Below are positions 48,256 through 58,147 of a stretch of DNA of 64,000 bases, piece after piece. The stretch is from Gammaproteobacteria bacterium (lineage in GTDB: Bacteria; Pseudomonadota; Gammaproteobacteria; Arenicellales; JAJDZL01). The position numbers were made by a program, and so were the translations under genes. The stretch lies in NCBI GenBank assembly GCA_022823625.1, contig JAJEHQ010000003.1, positions 46,823 through 110,822 of the forward strand, in the 5' to 3' direction. The first letter of the stretch is position 1. Every line of letters begins with the position of its first letter. The notes below the pieces were generated by a model. The model saw nothing but the letters and a program-made list of their open reading frames with translations. It did not search any database and was not told where the DNA came from.

Positions 48256-48301
48256 TCGTTCTATGTAAGATCCTGTATTTCCACTTTCCCCAGTAGACCT
48301 T

Positions 48302-48691
48302 ATGGATTCCGCGAAACGCCCCGTTTCACCCCATATTCAGATTTATCGGCCACAACTCACTTCTGTGCTGTCGATTATGCACAGAATTACCGGAGTTGGC
48401 TTGGGAGTCAGTGCGATTGTACTGACTATAGAACTCTTTGCGATCGCCTATGACCGGGAGTTTTTTGAAGCATCAATACAGTGGTTGTCAGGCTTTTGGG
48501 GTAGGCTGATTCTGTTTCTTTGGACGCTTGCGCTATTTTTTCATCTTTGTAATGGAATTCGACATCTGTTTTGGGATGTCGGGCGCGGACTTGAACTGGA
48601 ACAGGTCTATCGAAGTGGATGGGGTGTCATTATTGGGTCTTTGACATTGACAGTCATTGTTTGGACTGTTGGGTACACAGCCTGCAGTTAG
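48302..48691 (+). CDS. sdhC: Succinate dehydrogenase cytochrome b556 subunit
   Basis: Membrane anchor that binds heme b and quinone. The 129 residues have three membrane helices, the RPVSPHIQIYRPQLTSVLSIMHRITG N-terminal signature (two parts) and FFHLCNGIRHLFWD with the heme-ligand His. The alphaproteobacterial/mitochondrial style is apparent from SPHIQIYRPQ and HRITG. Start ATG at 48302. Confidence 0.95.
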   Translation: MDSAKRPVSPHIQIYRPQLTSVLSIMHRITGVGLGVSAIVLTIELFAIAYDREFFEASIQWLSGFWGRLILFLWTLALFFHLCNGIRHLFWDVGRGLELEQVYRSGWGVIIGSLTLTVIVWTVGYTACS

Positions 48692-48698
48692 AGTTCGC

Positions 48699-49076
48699 AT
48701 GAATTACCGTTCTCCACTCGCAAAAGTTTTGGGCCATGGATCTGCCAAGGAAGGATCTGCTCATTGGTGGTGGCAGCGTCTCACAGCCCTTGCTTTGATT
48801 CCATTGACTTTATGGTTCACTTATTCAGTCGCCAGACTGAGCGGTCCTTGCATGGAGGAAATTTACACATGGTTTGCATCTCCAATAACTTCGACCATGT
48901 TGATTGCCTTTATTGTTTCGCTTTTCTACCACACACAATTGGGCATACAGGTTGTATTGGAAGATTACGTTCGCCACGAGGGATTCAAGATTTTTTCCAT
49001 ATTGGCAGTTAAAGCCTTTTCAGCCATTCTGGTCATTTTGAGTACCATCTCAATCTTACAAGTGGCGCTGGGGTGA
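48699..49076 (+). CDS. sdhD: Succinate dehydrogenase hydrophobic membrane anchor subunit
   Basis: Second membrane anchor. I start at the ATG at 48699 just after the sdhC stop, giving 125 residues that begin [20 protein letters not shown]; a TTG at 48657 inside sdhC would add 14 unconserved residues. [18 protein letters not shown] opens the first helix and [19 protein letters not shown] holds the heme/quinone-site His and Asp-Tyr. It has three helices. Confidence 0.93.
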   Translation: MNYRSPLAKVLGHGSAKEGSAHWWWQRLTALALIPLTLWFTYSVARLSGPCMEEIYTWFASPITSTMLIAFIVSLFYHTQLGIQVVLEDYVRHEGFKIFSILAVKAFSAILVILSTISILQVALG

Positions 49077-49083
49077 TCGTCAA

Positions 49084-50874
49084 GTGAGTATCAGCGCCTA
49101 TAAGATTATTGATCACAGTTACGATGTCGTCGTAGTCGGTGCTGGCGGCGCAGGTCTTAGAGCAACATTTGGCTGTGCTTTTGAAAACCTTTCTACCGCC
49201 TGCATAACTAAGGTTTTTCCTACCCGCAGCCACACTGTTGCTGCACAAGGTGGAATCAGTGCAGCGCTCGGAAACATGAGCGAAGATGACTGGCGTTGGC
49301 ACATGTACGACACTGTCAAAGGGTCGGATTGGCTGGGTGATCAGGACGCGATTGAGTATATGTGTCGGGAAGCGCCTGATGCGGTTGTTGAACTGGAGCA
49401 TTACGGTGTACCTTTTTCTCGAACTGAAGACGGACGCATTTATCAGCGCGCGTTTGGTGGTATGACAACTCACTACGGTGAAGGCCAGGCGATGCGAACT
49501 TGCGCAGCAGCCGACCGCACCGGACACGCTATGCTTCACACCCTATATCAACAGGCTCTCAAGCATCGTGCCGAGTTTTACCTGGAATACTTTGCGCTTG
49601 ATCTGTTAATGGACAATGACGAGTGTCGTGGTGTATTGGCCTGGAATCTTGAACAGGGCACATTGCATCGATTTCAGGCAAAGATTGTAATTCTTGCCAC
49701 GGGTGGTTATGGACGTGCGTACTTTTCATGCACATCGGCACATACTTGTACCGGTGATGGAAATGCGATGATTTTACGTGCCGGGTTGCCTTTGCAGGAT
49801 ATGGAATTTGTACAGTTTCATCCAACTGGAATTTATGGCTCCGGATGTCTGATTACTGAAGGTGCGAGAGGCGAAGGTGGCTATCTGACAAACTCGGATG
49901 GCGAGAGATTTATGGAACGCTATGCTCCCAATGCCAAAGATCTGGCATCAAGGGACGTAGTAAGTCGTTCCATGACGATGGAAATAAATGCCGGCCGTGG
50001 TGTCGGTTCAGAAGCTGATCACATTCATCTGCATCTTGAACACTTGGGACCAGACGTGATCAAAGAACGGCTTCCCGGTATTACAGAAACCTCCAAAATA
50101 TTTGCCGGCGTCGATGCTACCCGCGAACCAATTCCCGTAATTCCGACTGTGCACTACAACATGGGCGGTATTCCGACAAACTTTAAAGCTGAAGTTGTAA
50201 ACAAAAAAAGCGGTGACTACGATTATGTGATTCCAGGTTTGATGGCAATCGGTGAAACAGGTTGTGTCTCTGTTCATGGGGCCAATCGACTCGGATCAAA
50301 TTCACTTCTTGACCTGGTTGTATTTGGTCGTGCTGCCGCTCTACGCGCTAAAGATCTACTGAAAAAAGATGAACGGCGCCGATCTCTTCCAAGAAATATT
50401 GAATCACCTGCTGTCGATCGATTTGATCGCATGCGATACAACGAAGGCTCAATACGCACGGCAGAAATTCGACTTGAGATGCAGAGAATCATGCAGCGAC
50501 ACTGTGCGGTGTTTCGTACGCAGGAGTTACTGGATGAAGGAAAAGAAAAAGTATTTGGCGTTTGGGAGAAGTTGAAAGACGTTGCAGTGTCAGATCGATC
50601 AATGATATGGAATACTGACTTGGTAGAAACGCTTGAACTAGATAATTTACTTCGACAGTCACTGGTTACAATTTATTCAGCTGCTAATCGCACGGAAAGT
50701 CGCGGTGCACATGCAAGAGAAGACTATCCTGACAGAGATGATGAACATTGGATGAAACACACCCTTTCCTGGTTAAGCGAATTTGGTGAAGTTTCATTGG
50801 AGTATCGTCCCGTTCACCTGTATACATTAACCGAAGATGTTCAGCTTGTCGCTCCAAAGGCGCGAGTGTATTAG
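49084..50874 (+). CDS. sdhA: Succinate dehydrogenase flavoprotein subunit
   Basis: Oxidises succinate with covalently bound FAD. In 596 residues: dinucleotide fold [14 protein letters not shown], the FAD-linking His50 in [65 protein letters not shown] (two parts), the active-site [15 protein letters not shown], and [21 protein letters not shown] start at 49084. SDHAF4-like and SdhE, encoded on either side, both act on this subunit. Confidence 0.97.
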   Translation: MSISAYKIIDHSYDVVVVGAGGAGLRATFGCAFENLSTACITKVFPTRSHTVAAQGGISAALGNMSEDDWRWHMYDTVKGSDWLGDQDAIEYMCREAPDAVVELEHYGVPFSRTEDGRIYQRAFGGMTTHYGEGQAMRTCAAADRTGHAMLHTLYQQALKHRAEFYLEYFALDLLMDNDECRGVLAWNLEQGTLHRFQAKIVILATGGYGRAYFSCTSAHTCTGDGNAMILRAGLPLQDMEFVQFHPTGIYGSGCLITEGARGEGGYLTNSDGERFMERYAPNAKDLASRDVVSRSMTMEINAGRGVGSEADHIHLHLEHLGPDVIKERLPGITETSKIFAGVDATREPIPVIPTVHYNMGGIPTNFKAEVVNKKSGDYDYVIPGLMAIGETGCVSVHGANRLGSNSLLDLVVFGRAAALRAKDLLKKDERRRSLPRNIESPAVDRFDRMRYNEGSIRTAEIRLEMQRIMQRHCAVFRTQELLDEGKEKVFGVWEKLKDVAVSDRSMIWNTDLVETLELDNLLRQSLVTIYSAANRTESRGAHAREDYPDRDDEHWMKHTLSWLSEFGEVSLEYRPVHLYTLTEDVQLVAPKARVY

Positions 50875-50891
50875 CCGAGTAGTATGCAGTT

Positions 50892-51671
50892 ATGGCAAAA
50901 CTATCACTTCCAAAAAATTCAGTAGTCGGTCGAGGCCGTACCTATTCGGTTGAAAAGAAGTCTAACCGACTCAAGAAATTCAAGATCTACCGTTGGAATC
51001 CAGATGGTGATGCCAATCCCACCATGGATACCTACGAGTTGGACTTGGACAATTGCGGACGCATGGTGTTGGATGCATTGATCAAGATCAAAAATGAAGT
51101 CGATTCAACGCTTACATTTCGAAGATCATGCCGTGAGGGAATCTGCGGCTCCTGCGCCATGAACATTGATGGTACCAATACGCTTGCCTGCATCAAACCA
51201 ATTGAGGAGATCAGGTCCACTGTCAAGATTTACCCGTTGCCACATTTGCCAGTGCTAAAAGATTTGGTGCCTGATATGACGCATTTCTATGCACAATATG
51301 CATCCATCAAGCCCTGGATTCAAAAACGATCCCCACCCTCAGCCGGACGGGAGAACCTTCAATCAGTTGAAGAACGCGAGAAACTTGACGGCCTCTATGA
51401 ATGTATTCTGTGCGCTTGCTGTTCGACCAGTTGTCCAAGTTATTGGTGGAATAGTGATCGTTACCTTGGACCCGCGGTTCTTCTACAGGCGTATCGTTGG
51501 ATAGCTGACAGTCGAGATGAAGCTGTCGGTGAACGGCTTGATGAATTGGAAGATCCGTTCAGACTGTATCGTTGCCATACGATTATGAACTGTACCAATA
51601 CTTGTCCTAAACATCTAAATCCGGGCAAAGCGATCGCCGAAATCAAAAAGTTGATTGCGACACGTTCGTGA
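50892..51671 (+). CDS. sdhB: Succinate dehydrogenase iron-sulfur subunit
   Basis: Carries three Fe-S centres. In 259 residues the 2Fe-2S ligands are in [22 protein letters not shown], here C-x4-C-x2-C-x11-C; the 4Fe-4S in [15 protein letters not shown]; and the 3Fe-4S in [17 protein letters not shown]. The N-terminal 30 residues (rich in Lys/Arg) are longer than in E. coli SdhB (238). The stop overlaps the sdhE start as GTGA. Confidence 0.97.
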   Translation: MAKLSLPKNSVVGRGRTYSVEKKSNRLKKFKIYRWNPDGDANPTMDTYELDLDNCGRMVLDALIKIKNEVDSTLTFRRSCREGICGSCAMNIDGTNTLACIKPIEEIRSTVKIYPLPHLPVLKDLVPDMTHFYAQYASIKPWIQKRSPPSAGRENLQSVEEREKLDGLYECILCACCSTSCPSYWWNSDRYLGPAVLLQAYRWIADSRDEAVGERLDELEDPFRLYRCHTIMNCTNTCPKHLNPGKAIAEIKKLIATRS

Positions 51672-51931
51672 CAGGTTCGATAGTCGATAAAGACATTCAG
51701 AAAAATCGACTCCTCTGGCGTTGCAGAAGAGGCACGCGCGAACTTGAACTACTGCTCTATCGTTACATTGACGAACATTACGATTCGCTTTCACAAGAAG
51801 AAATTCAATTGTTTAAAGAGTTTGTCGAACAGGATCACAATGATCTCAATAGTTGGCTTCTGAATCAGGAATTACCTCGTGATAACAATAGATTCAATAG
51901 TATTATTAAAGCAATGCTACATATTAACTGA
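51668..51931 (+). CDS. sdhE: FAD assembly factor SdhE (SDHAF2 family)
   Basis: Promotes covalent attachment of FAD to SdhA. The 87 residues contain the invariant R-G-x-x-E as [17 protein letters not shown] and the [13 protein letters not shown] region. The start GTG overlaps the sdhB stop. Together with the small gene at 48085 the cluster encodes both known soluble SdhA assembly factors. Confidence 0.93.
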   Translation: MTGSIVDKDIQKNRLLWRCRRGTRELELLLYRYIDEHYDSLSQEEIQLFKEFVEQDHNDLNSWLLNQELPRDNNRFNSIIKAMLHIN

Positions 51932-51942
51932 AGGGCGATATC

Positions 51943-53595
51943 ATGGCGAAAGTTCCTAAAGAATTGAAAGGTGGGAGACTATGGCTTGAGTTGCCTGAGT
52001 TGAATAAAGGTACCGCATTCACACGAAAAGAAAGAATAGAAGGCGGTTTACTGGGAATGGTCCCTTACAGCCAGGAAGAGTTATCCGCACAAGTCAATAG
52101 AGCCTATAAAGCCTATGCTGCCAAGGACTCCGATCTCGAAAAACATATTTTTCTGCGACAGTTGCAGACGATTAATGAAACTCTTTTCTATGAACTGATC
52201 ATACAGCACGCTGCCAGTATGCTGCCAGTAATTTATACGCCGACGGTTGGTAATGCCTGTGAATTGTTTTCGGAAATTTACAGAAAACCTTTTGGCCTTT
52301 TTCTTAACTATCCGGAAAGAGAATTCATGGATGAAATTCTCGAAAACGTGGTGAACGATGATGTTGAAGTCATTGTGATGACTGATGGCGAGGCAATATT
52401 GGGAATTGGGGATCAGGGTGTCGGAGGCATGGGAATACCGATTGGCAAATTGAGCCTGTATTCTGCCTTGGGTGGTATCGATCCAAAGGTTACCTTGCCT
52501 GTCGTTTTGGATGTTGGAACCAATAATAACAAACTTTTGGAAAGTAATTTTTACGTGGGTTGGAAGCATGCTCGCATTCGCGGTCAGGAATATGATGATT
52601 TTGTTGAGCTTGTGCTTAGTTCAATTCACAGGAAGTGGCCGCATGCAGTGGTTCAATTTGAAGACTTTGGAGCATCAAATTCACTGCGTCTTTTGGATAA
52701 ATACGTTGATCGCTTGTGTTGCTTCAACGACGACATACAAGGAACAGCCGCAATTACCGTCGGTTCTCTAATTGCTGCGAGTCGTGTAACTGGACGGTCT
52801 TTGACTGATTCAACGATCGTAATTGCCGGAGCCGGGGCTGCTGGTACGGGAATTGCACATGGGATTGTTCAAGACATGATGAGAAAGGGAATGGAAGAGG
52901 AATCGGCTCGGCGCAGGATTTGTATGTTAAACAGCAAGGGCTTGATTCGAAGCGATTCTCCCAACCTTCGACCACAGCAAATTCCATTTGCTCAGCCGCG
53001 TGATCGATTGGTAGACTGGAATGGTGATTTTCAACTGTTGGACGTTGTCAGGAATGTTCACCCCGATGTTCTTATAGGGGTTTCTGGACAGTCTGGTTAT
53101 TTTTCCGAGGAAATTGTTCGAGAAATGACCAAAGTTTGCACTAGACCGTGTATTTTCCCATTGTCTAATCCTACTTCGAAAACTGAAGCCTATCCGGAAG
53201 ATATTCTGAGATGGACGAACGGACGGGCAATCGTTGCAACTGGCAGTCCGTTTGACCAGGTGTCACTAAACGGGGTCAGTTATGAAATAGCTCAATGCAA
53301 TAACGCTTATGCATTTCCAGGTATTGGGCTAGGCTTGAGTGCGATTAAAGCGAAAAAAGTCACCGATGAAATGCTGACTGTTGTTGCCAACGTTATTGGT
53401 CACGCGAAAGAGGGTGTTGAGGTACCCGGCACCTCAATCTTGCCGCCATTGGATAGTATTAGAAAACTAAGTAGAGAAGTCGCGATTGCAGTTGCCAATG
53501 TCGCTGTTGATCAGAACTTAACAGGGTGTGACTTGGATTGCTCAATTGAAGAGTTGGTCGACAGCAAGATGTGGTGCCCTGGTTATGGGGATTGA
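51943..53595 (+). CDS. maeA: NAD-dependent malic enzyme
   Basis: Oxidative decarboxylation of malate to pyruvate. The 550 residues have MLPVIYTPTVGNACELFS (catalytic Tyr), VMTDGEAILGIGDQGVGGMGIPIGK (two parts), QFEDFGASNSLRLL, the metal-binding CFNDDIQGTAAITVGSL, and GAGAAGTGIAHG for NAD. The long-form class matches E. coli MaeA (565). It follows sdhE by 11 nt, so malate/pyruvate and succinate metabolism share a transcript. Start ATG at 51943. Confidence 0.94.
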   Translation: MAKVPKELKGGRLWLELPELNKGTAFTRKERIEGGLLGMVPYSQEELSAQVNRAYKAYAAKDSDLEKHIFLRQLQTINETLFYELIIQHAASMLPVIYTPTVGNACELFSEIYRKPFGLFLNYPEREFMDEILENVVNDDVEVIVMTDGEAILGIGDQGVGGMGIPIGKLSLYSALGGIDPKVTLPVVLDVGTNNNKLLESNFYVGWKHARIRGQEYDDFVELVLSSIHRKWPHAVVQFEDFGASNSLRLLDKYVDRLCCFNDDIQGTAAITVGSLIAASRVTGRSLTDSTIVIAGAGAAGTGIAHGIVQDMMRKGMEEESARRRICMLNSKGLIRSDSPNLRPQQIPFAQPRDRLVDWNGDFQLLDVVRNVHPDVLIGVSGQSGYFSEEIVREMTKVCTRPCIFPLSNPTSKTEAYPEDILRWTNGRAIVATGSPFDQVSLNGVSYEIAQCNNAYAFPGIGLGLSAIKAKKVTDEMLTVVANVIGHAKEGVEVPGTSILPPLDSIRKLSREVAIAVANVAVDQNLTGCDLDCSIEELVDSKMWCPGYGD

Positions 53596-53606
53596 TCTAG
53601 CTCCAG

Positions 53607-55235
53607 CTACCCACTTCTAGCTTTTGGAGTTTCTGAAGATTTGACAAGTACTGTGCTGGTTGCCTGATCAGCAGTTTCCGGGTAGTCAAGTACAAAGTGT
53701 AACCCCCGACTTTCCTTTCTGGCCAGTGCCGACCGAACAATGATTTCCGCAACTTGAATTAGATTTCTGAGTTCAATAAGATCGCGGTTGACCCGAAACT
53801 GACTGTAAAACTCGTGAACTTCTTCACCTAACATCAGAACTCTGCGTAGCGCTCGCTGAAGTCTTTTGGTGGTGCGAACGATTCCGACGTAGTTCCACAT
53901 GAATCGCCTAAGTTCTTCCCAGTTATGGGCCACTACAATTAGTTCATTTGGGTCTGAGACCTGACTTTCATCCCAAAGCGGAATCGACTCGTCACGGATC
54001 GATGATCGAACTGGATTTTCCATAATGTGCTTTGAAGCTACGTCAGCGAAAACAATGCACTCTAGCAGAGAATTGCTTGCAAGGCGATTAGCACCGTGCA
54101 GACCCGTGTTTGCAGTTTCTCCAATGCAATAGAGACCGGGTAAATCTGTCCTCCCATTCAAGTCAACTTCAACACCGCCACAGGTATAGTGGGCAGCAGG
54201 CACCACAGGAATTGGTTGTTCGGCAATATTGATACCGAAATTCAGGCACTTCTGATAAATGTTGGGGAAATGCTTATACAAGAATTCTTTCGACTTCATG
54301 GTAATGTCGAGGTAAATGCAGTCTAAACCGCCGGCCTTCATTTCATGATCGATTGCTCGAGCGACAATATCACGTGGCGCCAGCTCTTCGCGAGGGTCGT
54401 ATTTGTGCATAAATGCTGAACCATCGGGCAAAATCAATTTTCCACCTTCACCCCGAACGGTTTCAGAAATCAGAAATGACTTTGCATGAGGGTGAAATAG
54501 ACAAGTCGGGTGAAACTGAACAAACTCCATATTTGCAACTGTGCAGCCAGCACGCCATGCCATTGCAATACCGTCACCAGTCGATGTGTCAGGGTTGCTG
54601 GTGTAGACGTAGGATTTTGATGCACCTCCCGTCGCCAGAATGACCGCGTCCGAAATGAAAGTGAAGACTTGTTCTTCCTTAATATTCAGCACATAGACTC
54701 CCAAGCAGCAGTCTGTCGCTGAAGGTTCCAGTTTCGACTGGGTAATCAGTTCGATTGCGATGTAGTTTTCATGAACTTCTATGTTCTTGTGATTCAGTAT
54801 GTTCGAGACCAGTGTGCTTTCAACTTTCTTTCCTGTCGCGTCGGCAGCATGAACTACGCGGCGTTTGCTATGACCACCTTCTTTTGTCAGGTGAAATTCA
54901 TTCAGTCGATTGCCTTCTCGTTCCCGTAAACTGAATGAAACGCCATTCTGAACCAGCCACTCAATTGAACTAGGTCCTTGCTTGACTACAAATTCCACAA
55001 CATCGTGTTTGCACAGACCACCTCCGGCGTTCAATGTATCCTGAACATGCGATTCGTAGGAGTCTTCCATGCTGGATACCGCGGCAATTCCGCCTTGCGC
55101 GTAATAGCTGGAATTTTCCGCAAGAGCCTCCTTGGTTATGATTGCTATTTTGTATCCGGCGTTGGCTGACTTCAGTGCAAATGCCAGTCCGGCGAGACCA
55201 CTGCCAACAACGATCAAGTCTGTACGCTTTTGCAC
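53607..55235 (-). CDS. nadB: L-aspartate oxidase
   Basis: First step of NAD synthesis, a flavoprotein related to SdhA. In 542 residues: VVGSGLAGLAFALKSA, SSYYAQGGIAAV (no covalent-FAD His, as expected for NadB), FVQFHPTCLFH, LISETVRGEGGKL, HYTCGGVEVDLNGRTDLPGLYCIGETANTGLHGANRLASNSLLECIV (quoted as consecutive blocks). GTG start at 55235. It is divergent from rpoE as in E. coli and convergent with maeA. Confidence 0.95.
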   Translation of the reverse strand: MQKRTDLIVVGSGLAGLAFALKSANAGYKIAIITKEALAENSSYYAQGGIAAVSSMEDSYESHVQDTLNAGGGLCKHDVVEFVVKQGPSSIEWLVQNGVSFSLREREGNRLNEFHLTKEGGHSKRRVVHAADATGKKVESTLVSNILNHKNIEVHENYIAIELITQSKLEPSATDCCLGVYVLNIKEEQVFTFISDAVILATGGASKSYVYTSNPDTSTGDGIAMAWRAGCTVANMEFVQFHPTCLFHPHAKSFLISETVRGEGGKLILPDGSAFMHKYDPREELAPRDIVARAIDHEMKAGGLDCIYLDITMKSKEFLYKHFPNIYQKCLNFGINIAEQPIPVVPAAHYTCGGVEVDLNGRTDLPGLYCIGETANTGLHGANRLASNSLLECIVFADVASKHIMENPVRSSIRDESIPLWDESQVSDPNELIVVAHNWEELRRFMWNYVGIVRTTKRLQRALRRVLMLGEEVHEFYSQFRVNRDLIELRNLIQVAEIIVRSALARKESRGLHFVLDYPETADQATSTVLVKSSETPKARSG

Positions 55236-55317
55236 TTGTCTAATTCTGCTGAGTCTTTAGATTCGAGAATATCGATGCGGAAAAAATTGTAAGAAATCAT
55301 TGCAAAAGCAGTGACTC

Positions 55318-55344
55318 GGAACCACCTAGTACCTTTGCGCTAAA
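55318..55344 (+). promoter_or_regulatory. Candidate sigma-E promoter of the rpoE operon
   Basis: GGAACC (55318-55323), 15-nt spacer, GCTAAA (55339-55344). The E. coli sigma-E consensus is GGAACTT with a -10 near TCTAA/TCAAA, and rpoE transcribes itself there. This is a consensus match by eye and leaves a leader of about 200 nt. Confidence 0.4.
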
Positions 55345-55406
55345 GGTTGCAGGTTCGAAAACCTATAATTAGTTTTACTCTGCACTTAATTCGCAAAGAG
55401 GCTTAA

Positions 55407-55553
55407 TTGAATTGGGGCTTGCGAGCCCTTATTGACATTGAGTCATTAATGTTAGTCCATTTAATTCGCGACGGCATTCCTTTCGAAGAATCTTTTGTGA
55501 TTCAGTTGGATAGAACATTCGAACCCATTATCTGTCACACTCTAGCAATGTAA
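55407..55553 (+). CDS. Small upstream ORF coupled to rpoE (RseD-like position)
   Basis: A 48-codon ORF from TTG at 55407 with AAAGAGG five bases upstream, ending TAA five bases before the rpoE ATG. Product: MNWGLRALIDIESLMLVHLI, then RDGIPFEESFVIQLDRTFEP, then IICHTLAM. An internal ATG at 55449 would give 34 residues. The rpoE ATG itself has no obvious Shine-Dalgarno, so translation of this ORF could drive rpoE by coupling, as reported for the rseD leader ORF of E. coli. I cannot judge sequence similarity to RseD from memory. The ORF could be fortuitous. Confidence 0.5.
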   Translation: MNWGLRALIDIESLMLVHLIRDGIPFEESFVIQLDRTFEPIICHTLAM

Positions 55554-55558
55554 CTTCC

Positions 55559-56194
55559 ATGAAAAGTAATGAAAGTCTGTCTGAGGTCGAACTGCTAAAG
55601 AGGGCAAAGACAGGAGATGAAGTTGCATTTAACCTGCTGTTTACTAAGCACCAGGGAATGGTTTCAAGATGGGTGGCCAGAAAATGCCGTGAGATGTACA
55701 TCGACTCATCTGAGGTGAATGACATTGTTCAAGAGGTATGGTTAAACGCTTCGAAAGGTTTAAAGAATTTTCGCGGTGACAGCAAATTTTCGTCATGGCT
55801 TTTTACGATCGTACGCAATACCGTAATCAACCAGGCAGTAAAAAATTCGCGCTCAGGAAATATCTATACCATCAGTAAGTTGCAACAGCTAGATACCAAC
55901 ACACAGGATGGAGAGGACAGCCAACTGACAATCGATGATCTGGCTGTTGATGAAGATACACCAGAGGATGAGGGTATTGCCAATGAGTATTTACAGAAAG
56001 TCACGCAGATCATCGACAATTTACCGCCAAAATTGAGAGAGAGCATTATTCTACGAGAAATTGAAGGCCTCAGTTATGAGGAAATTTCTGTGCGAACTCA
56101 TACAAAACTCGGAACGGTGAAAACACAACTTCACCGGGCAAGAGAACGTATTAATGAAGATCTGGAGCAGTGGAATCTAAGCGGTCGTGAGTAG
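55559..56194 (+). CDS. rpoE: RNA polymerase sigma factor RpoE (ECF, envelope stress)
   Basis: ECF sigma factor for envelope stress. In 211 residues: region 2 (ELLKRAKTGDEVAFNLLFTKHQGM, DIVQEVWLNASKGLKNFRG, FSSWLFTIVRNTVIN) and region 4 (IIDNLPPKLRESIILREIEGLSYEEISVRTHTKLGTVKTQLHRARE, in adjoining parts). An acidic linker separates the two and is longer than in E. coli RpoE (191 residues). rseA and rseB follow, and rseP lies at 27404, so the regulatory set is nearly complete. Confidence 0.95.
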   Translation: MKSNESLSEVELLKRAKTGDEVAFNLLFTKHQGMVSRWVARKCREMYIDSSEVNDIVQEVWLNASKGLKNFRGDSKFSSWLFTIVRNTVINQAVKNSRSGNIYTISKLQQLDTNTQDGEDSQLTIDDLAVDEDTPEDEGIANEYLQKVTQIIDNLPPKLRESIILREIEGLSYEEISVRTHTKLGTVKTQLHRARERINEDLEQWNLSGRE

Positions 56195-56205
56195 GAGCAA
56201 ATTTG

Positions 56206-56781
56206 ATGTCTGAAAAAATTTCAGCACTTGTCGATGAAGTTGTCGACGAACAACATTTACCGGAACTCATCGAAGAACTGTGTGAGGACCCGTTGCTACA
56301 AGAACGATGGCAGCGGTACCATCTCATTCGCAGTGCGATTCGCGGTGAATGTACAACCGCTTATTTTGAATCAGTGTATGGAATCTCGGAAGTAGCGAGA
56401 GACATGGATGCACCATCTATGTTCGCTTTTGAACGCCAACGAAAAGCAAATGTTGGATGGGTACGAGATTTTCGTGAACGATGGGGTAGTTGGGTTAGTG
56501 GTTTTGGATTGGCTGCAGCATTAAGCGCAGCAGCTGTGTTCGGATTCGTATCAAACTCGATTTTTGATACCCAACTATCAGACCCACAGAAGTCCTACGC
56601 TGAATCGTTTTACTTGGGGAATGATGCACTTGTATGGCAAGCTCATTCGAGTCAGGATGCGCATGAGATTGTGAGTGCGAATTACCTCAATGAAACGTTG
56701 TTGGCACACAATGATTTCACCGGTTTATTTTCAATCAATGGACTGTCTAACTATGCCAGGATGGTTTCTTACAACAACTAG
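56206..56781 (+). CDS. rseA: Anti-sigma-E factor RseA
   Basis: Membrane protein that sequesters RpoE. The ATG at 56206 has AGGAG at good spacing. The 191 residues have an N-terminal RpoE-binding domain (MSEKISALVDEVVDEQHLPE, CEDPLLQERWQRYHLIRSAIRGE), one membrane helix (GFGLAAALSAAAVFGFVSNSIF, about 100-120) and a periplasmic part to be cut by DegS and then RseP. Homology to E. coli RseA is in the N-terminal domain mainly. Confidence 0.88.
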   Translation: MSEKISALVDEVVDEQHLPELIEELCEDPLLQERWQRYHLIRSAIRGECTTAYFESVYGISEVARDMDAPSMFAFERQRKANVGWVRDFRERWGSWVSGFGLAAALSAAAVFGFVSNSIFDTQLSDPQKSYAESFYLGNDALVWQAHSSQDAHEIVSANYLNETLLAHNDFTGLFSINGLSNYARMVSYNN

Positions 56782-56799
56782 CCTCAATAGGTTACAGTC

Positions 56800-57810
56800 T
56801 TGTTCAAACTGAATTTCTTCCAAGCGTTCACTTCAATCGTCTCGCGGAACATCATATTGATACCGCTTTCAGTGTTGCTGAGTCTTCTGCCAGTACAAGC
56901 ACATAGTGCAGATTCGATATCGGTGCTGTTGTCAAAATCTGCACAGGCTGCAGATTTAATCAGCTACAAGGGTACGTTCATTTATTCGAATGGGCTGGAA
57001 CCGGAGACTATGCGCGTTTATCGTTTTGTCAGTTCCAGTGGATTTCAAGAACGAATTCAATCGCTGAATGGCGACAGTTCGGAAATCGTTCGGAATAGTA
57101 AAGGTGTGTGGTGCTATTTTCCAGATCGAAAAGAAGGATTTTTCAAATTTCGGGACGATCAATTGTTCCGAATGCCCAAAATTGATGCGGCATTGGTCCC
57201 AGAACTACAGAAGTACTACTTGATTACCATGGTCGGGCGAGAAAGAATCGCAAATCGTTGGACAAACCAACTGAAATTCATGCCAAAGGACTCCTATCGT
57301 TATGGTGTGAATCTTTGGATAGATGCTGAGTCTGGTTTACTTTTACGCTCTGACTTGTTCAATAAAGACCAGGAAGTGGTCGATTGGTACGCATTCGTTG
57401 ACATAACGCTCGATGAGGAGATCCATGATTCCGATCTCCTGCCTACTGAATCAGGAACAGACTATCTTTGGAACTTCGATAGCGCAGGAGAAATAATGGT
57501 TGCCGATGCGTCAACACCACTGACCGTAACAATGCTTCCCGATGGATTTAAAAAAGTCAAGCATGTTCGCACTCAGTCAGAAGAAGACGAGAAAGAACAA
57601 ATAGTTTTTACAGATGATTTAGCAACTGTGTCACTATTCATGCAGAAACTGAATCAGGATAAACCTGACGGATACTTTGTTGGTTCCAGTCAATTGGGTG
57701 CGGTAAACGCTTACGGTCGAGTGATTGACGGTTATCAGGTAACTGTCGTTGGTGAAGTTCCGTTCGATACAGTACGTGTAATCGGAGAATCCATCGAAAT
57801 CAGGAATTGA
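56800..57810 (+). CDS. rseB: Periplasmic regulator RseB (MucB)
   Basis: Binds the periplasmic domain of RseA and shields it until LPS or unfolded proteins appear. In 336 residues there is a signal peptide (IILIPLSVLLSLLPVQAHS), a lipoprotein-fold domain with ISYKGTFIYSNGLEPETMRVYRF and RNSKGVWCYFPDRK, and a C-terminal domain ending in GEVPFDTVRVIGESIE. TTG start at 56800. There is no rseC and no lepA after it, in contrast to E. coli. Confidence 0.9.
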   Translation: MFKLNFFQAFTSIVSRNIILIPLSVLLSLLPVQAHSADSISVLLSKSAQAADLISYKGTFIYSNGLEPETMRVYRFVSSSGFQERIQSLNGDSSEIVRNSKGVWCYFPDRKEGFFKFRDDQLFRMPKIDAALVPELQKYYLITMVGRERIANRWTNQLKFMPKDSYRYGVNLWIDAESGLLLRSDLFNKDQEVVDWYAFVDITLDEEIHDSDLLPTESGTDYLWNFDSAGEIMVADASTPLTVTMLPDGFKKVKHVRTQSEEDEKEQIVFTDDLATVSLFMQKLNQDKPDGYFVGSSQLGAVNAYGRVIDGYQVTVVGEVPFDTVRVIGESIEIRN

Positions 57811-58041
57811 CGTTGAAAGTTAGCTCTGTTAAATGCTAACGGAATTTTGTTTAAGTTGTTCAAACGGCTCTCGCCAATCCTACATCAATCCCACAACTCA
57901 CATGATTCGCTGACGCGGCTTTGAAGTCGCTACAGTGTGTCTGTTTGGAATCATCTTTCAAACCTCCGATTTCTATATCTAAAATCGTAGTTCCATAGCA
58001 ACCGAATCCTGGTTGTGGAGCAATTGAAAAGATCGGTAAGA

Positions 58042-58121
58042 TATAATTTCATATGTCCCAACATTATTTTTCCTGCACCTTGATTCAAATTTTTTATCCC
58101 GGCTTCTGAAGCCGATTTTTT
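58042..58121 (+). promoter_or_regulatory. Possible lepB promoter -10 and intrinsic-terminator-like hairpin in its leader
   Basis: The 337-nt gap between rseB and lepB has no gene. A perfect TATAAT (58042-58047) has a poor -35. From 58100 to 58114 CGGCTT/AAGCCG arms with a 3-nt loop form a stem followed by ATTTTTTA, a textbook intrinsic-terminator shape. It ends 27 nt before the lepB start, so it either ends the rseB transcript or acts as an attenuator of lepB. Confidence 0.55.
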
Positions 58122-58147
58122 AGAATCTGCCTTTTTGAATTAAAAAA

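Noticed and set aside
55345..55380. GGTTGCAGGTTCGAAAACCT stretch resembling a tRNA T arm before rpoE
   Set aside because: The 5-bp stem around TTCGAAA does not pair and no acceptor or anticodon arm is present; not a tRNA.
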